The notes under the pieces: model-generated
Told to the model about the DNA's origin: nothing
Seen by the model: only the letters and a program-made list of their open reading frames with translations
Database searches by the model: none
NCBI GenBank assembly: GCA_045654205.1
Contig: JAZOMZ010000025.1
Span: 32,019-96,018, forward strand
Direction of reading: 5' to 3'
From: Enterocola sp045654205
Lineage (GTDB): Bacteria > Bacteroidota > Bacteroidia > Bacteroidales > Paludibacteraceae
Length of the DNA stretch: 64,000 bases
Shown here: piece by piece, positions 63,993 to 64,000 of the stretch
Position numbering within the stretch: the stretch's first letter is position 1
Layout of the letters: the number at the start of each line of letters is the position of its first letter
Position numbers and translations under genes: made by a program

Positions 63993-64000
63993 ATGAAAAA
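63993..64000 (+). CDS. Start of a gene cut by the window edge
   Basis: ATGAAAAA at the very end, downstream of a plausible -7 element and after a terminator. Only Met-Lys is visible, so nothing can be said about the product; a signal peptide start is possible. Confidence 0.4.

Overview
The window is chromosomal DNA from a low-GC member of the Bacteroidota, most likely order Bacteroidales. Supporting signs are: promoters of the Bacteroidota type (TTG, then 19-20 bp, then TAnnTTTG) with no Shine-Dalgarno sequences; the tRNA-Thr/Tyr/Gly/Thr-tuf arrangement; a BT_3928-like DoxX protein next to a DUF1599 protein and tpiA; type IX secretion system (T9SS) proteins; and a complete division/cell-wall (dcw) cluster of Bacteroidota order. 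The family cannot be fixed from sequence alone; a T9SS-positive gut or rumen Bacteroidales is my best guess.

Layout. 1-2.3 kb: start of tuf, four tRNAs, hpf, a Xer-type recombinase and rpsU, all on the minus strand. 2.3-6.1 kb (plus): aminopeptidase P, a TlpA-like thioredoxin protein and a gamma-carbonic anhydrase-like protein. 6.1-11.5 kb (minus): one operon, DUF1599 - DoxX/BT_3928 - tpiA - rdgB - porZ. 11.5-18.3 kb (minus): a starch/maltodextrin operon, lacI-type regulator - periplasmic GH13 - MFS sugar transporter - lipoprotein GH13, without SusC/SusD. 18.5-24.5 kb (plus): gpmI, rpmH, cstA, M18 aminopeptidase, mtnN, rsmE. 24.5-26.2 kb (minus): dnaX, split by an A10 run into a gamma-length ORF and a tau tail. 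26.3-31.3 kb: an accessory patch with a surface lipoprotein broken by an 8-bp tandem duplication, a coiled-coil/beta-barrel protein, a small lipoprotein, an (TATG)18 microsatellite and a decayed DUF1016 nuclease gene. 31.3-33.7 kb: PepD-type dipeptidase, a small membrane protein and an OmpH/Skp-like lipoprotein. 33.8-48.6 kb (minus): mraZ-rsmH-ftsL-ftsI-murE-mraY-murD-ftsW-murG/murC fusion-ftsQ-ftsA-ftsZ. 48.7-50.5 kb (plus): a pair of acyltransferases resembling the glycine-lipid enzymes GlsA and GlsB. 50.6-63.8 kb (plus): a 4070-residue SprB-like surface protein with a type B T9SS sorting domain, then its PorP/SprF partner.

How the parts work together. The dcw cluster makes lipid II from UDP-MurNAc peptides (MurC, MurE, MurD, MraY, MurG) and directs septation (FtsQ, L, W, I, A, Z). 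MurE carries the DNPR motif of meso-diaminopimelate enzymes. PorZ, the giant adhesin and PorP/SprF show an active T9SS surface-export pathway. The GH13 operon processes starch oligosaccharides under a LacI-type regulator.

The most notable items are the MurG-MurC fusion, an FtsA that seems to lack subdomain 1C, the probable dnaX frameshift or slippage site, direct repeats at the mraZ promoter that look like an autoregulatory operator, and two repeat-mediated changes (8-bp duplication and tetranucleotide microsatellite) in the accessory patch. I found no CRISPR array, prophage or insertion sequence.
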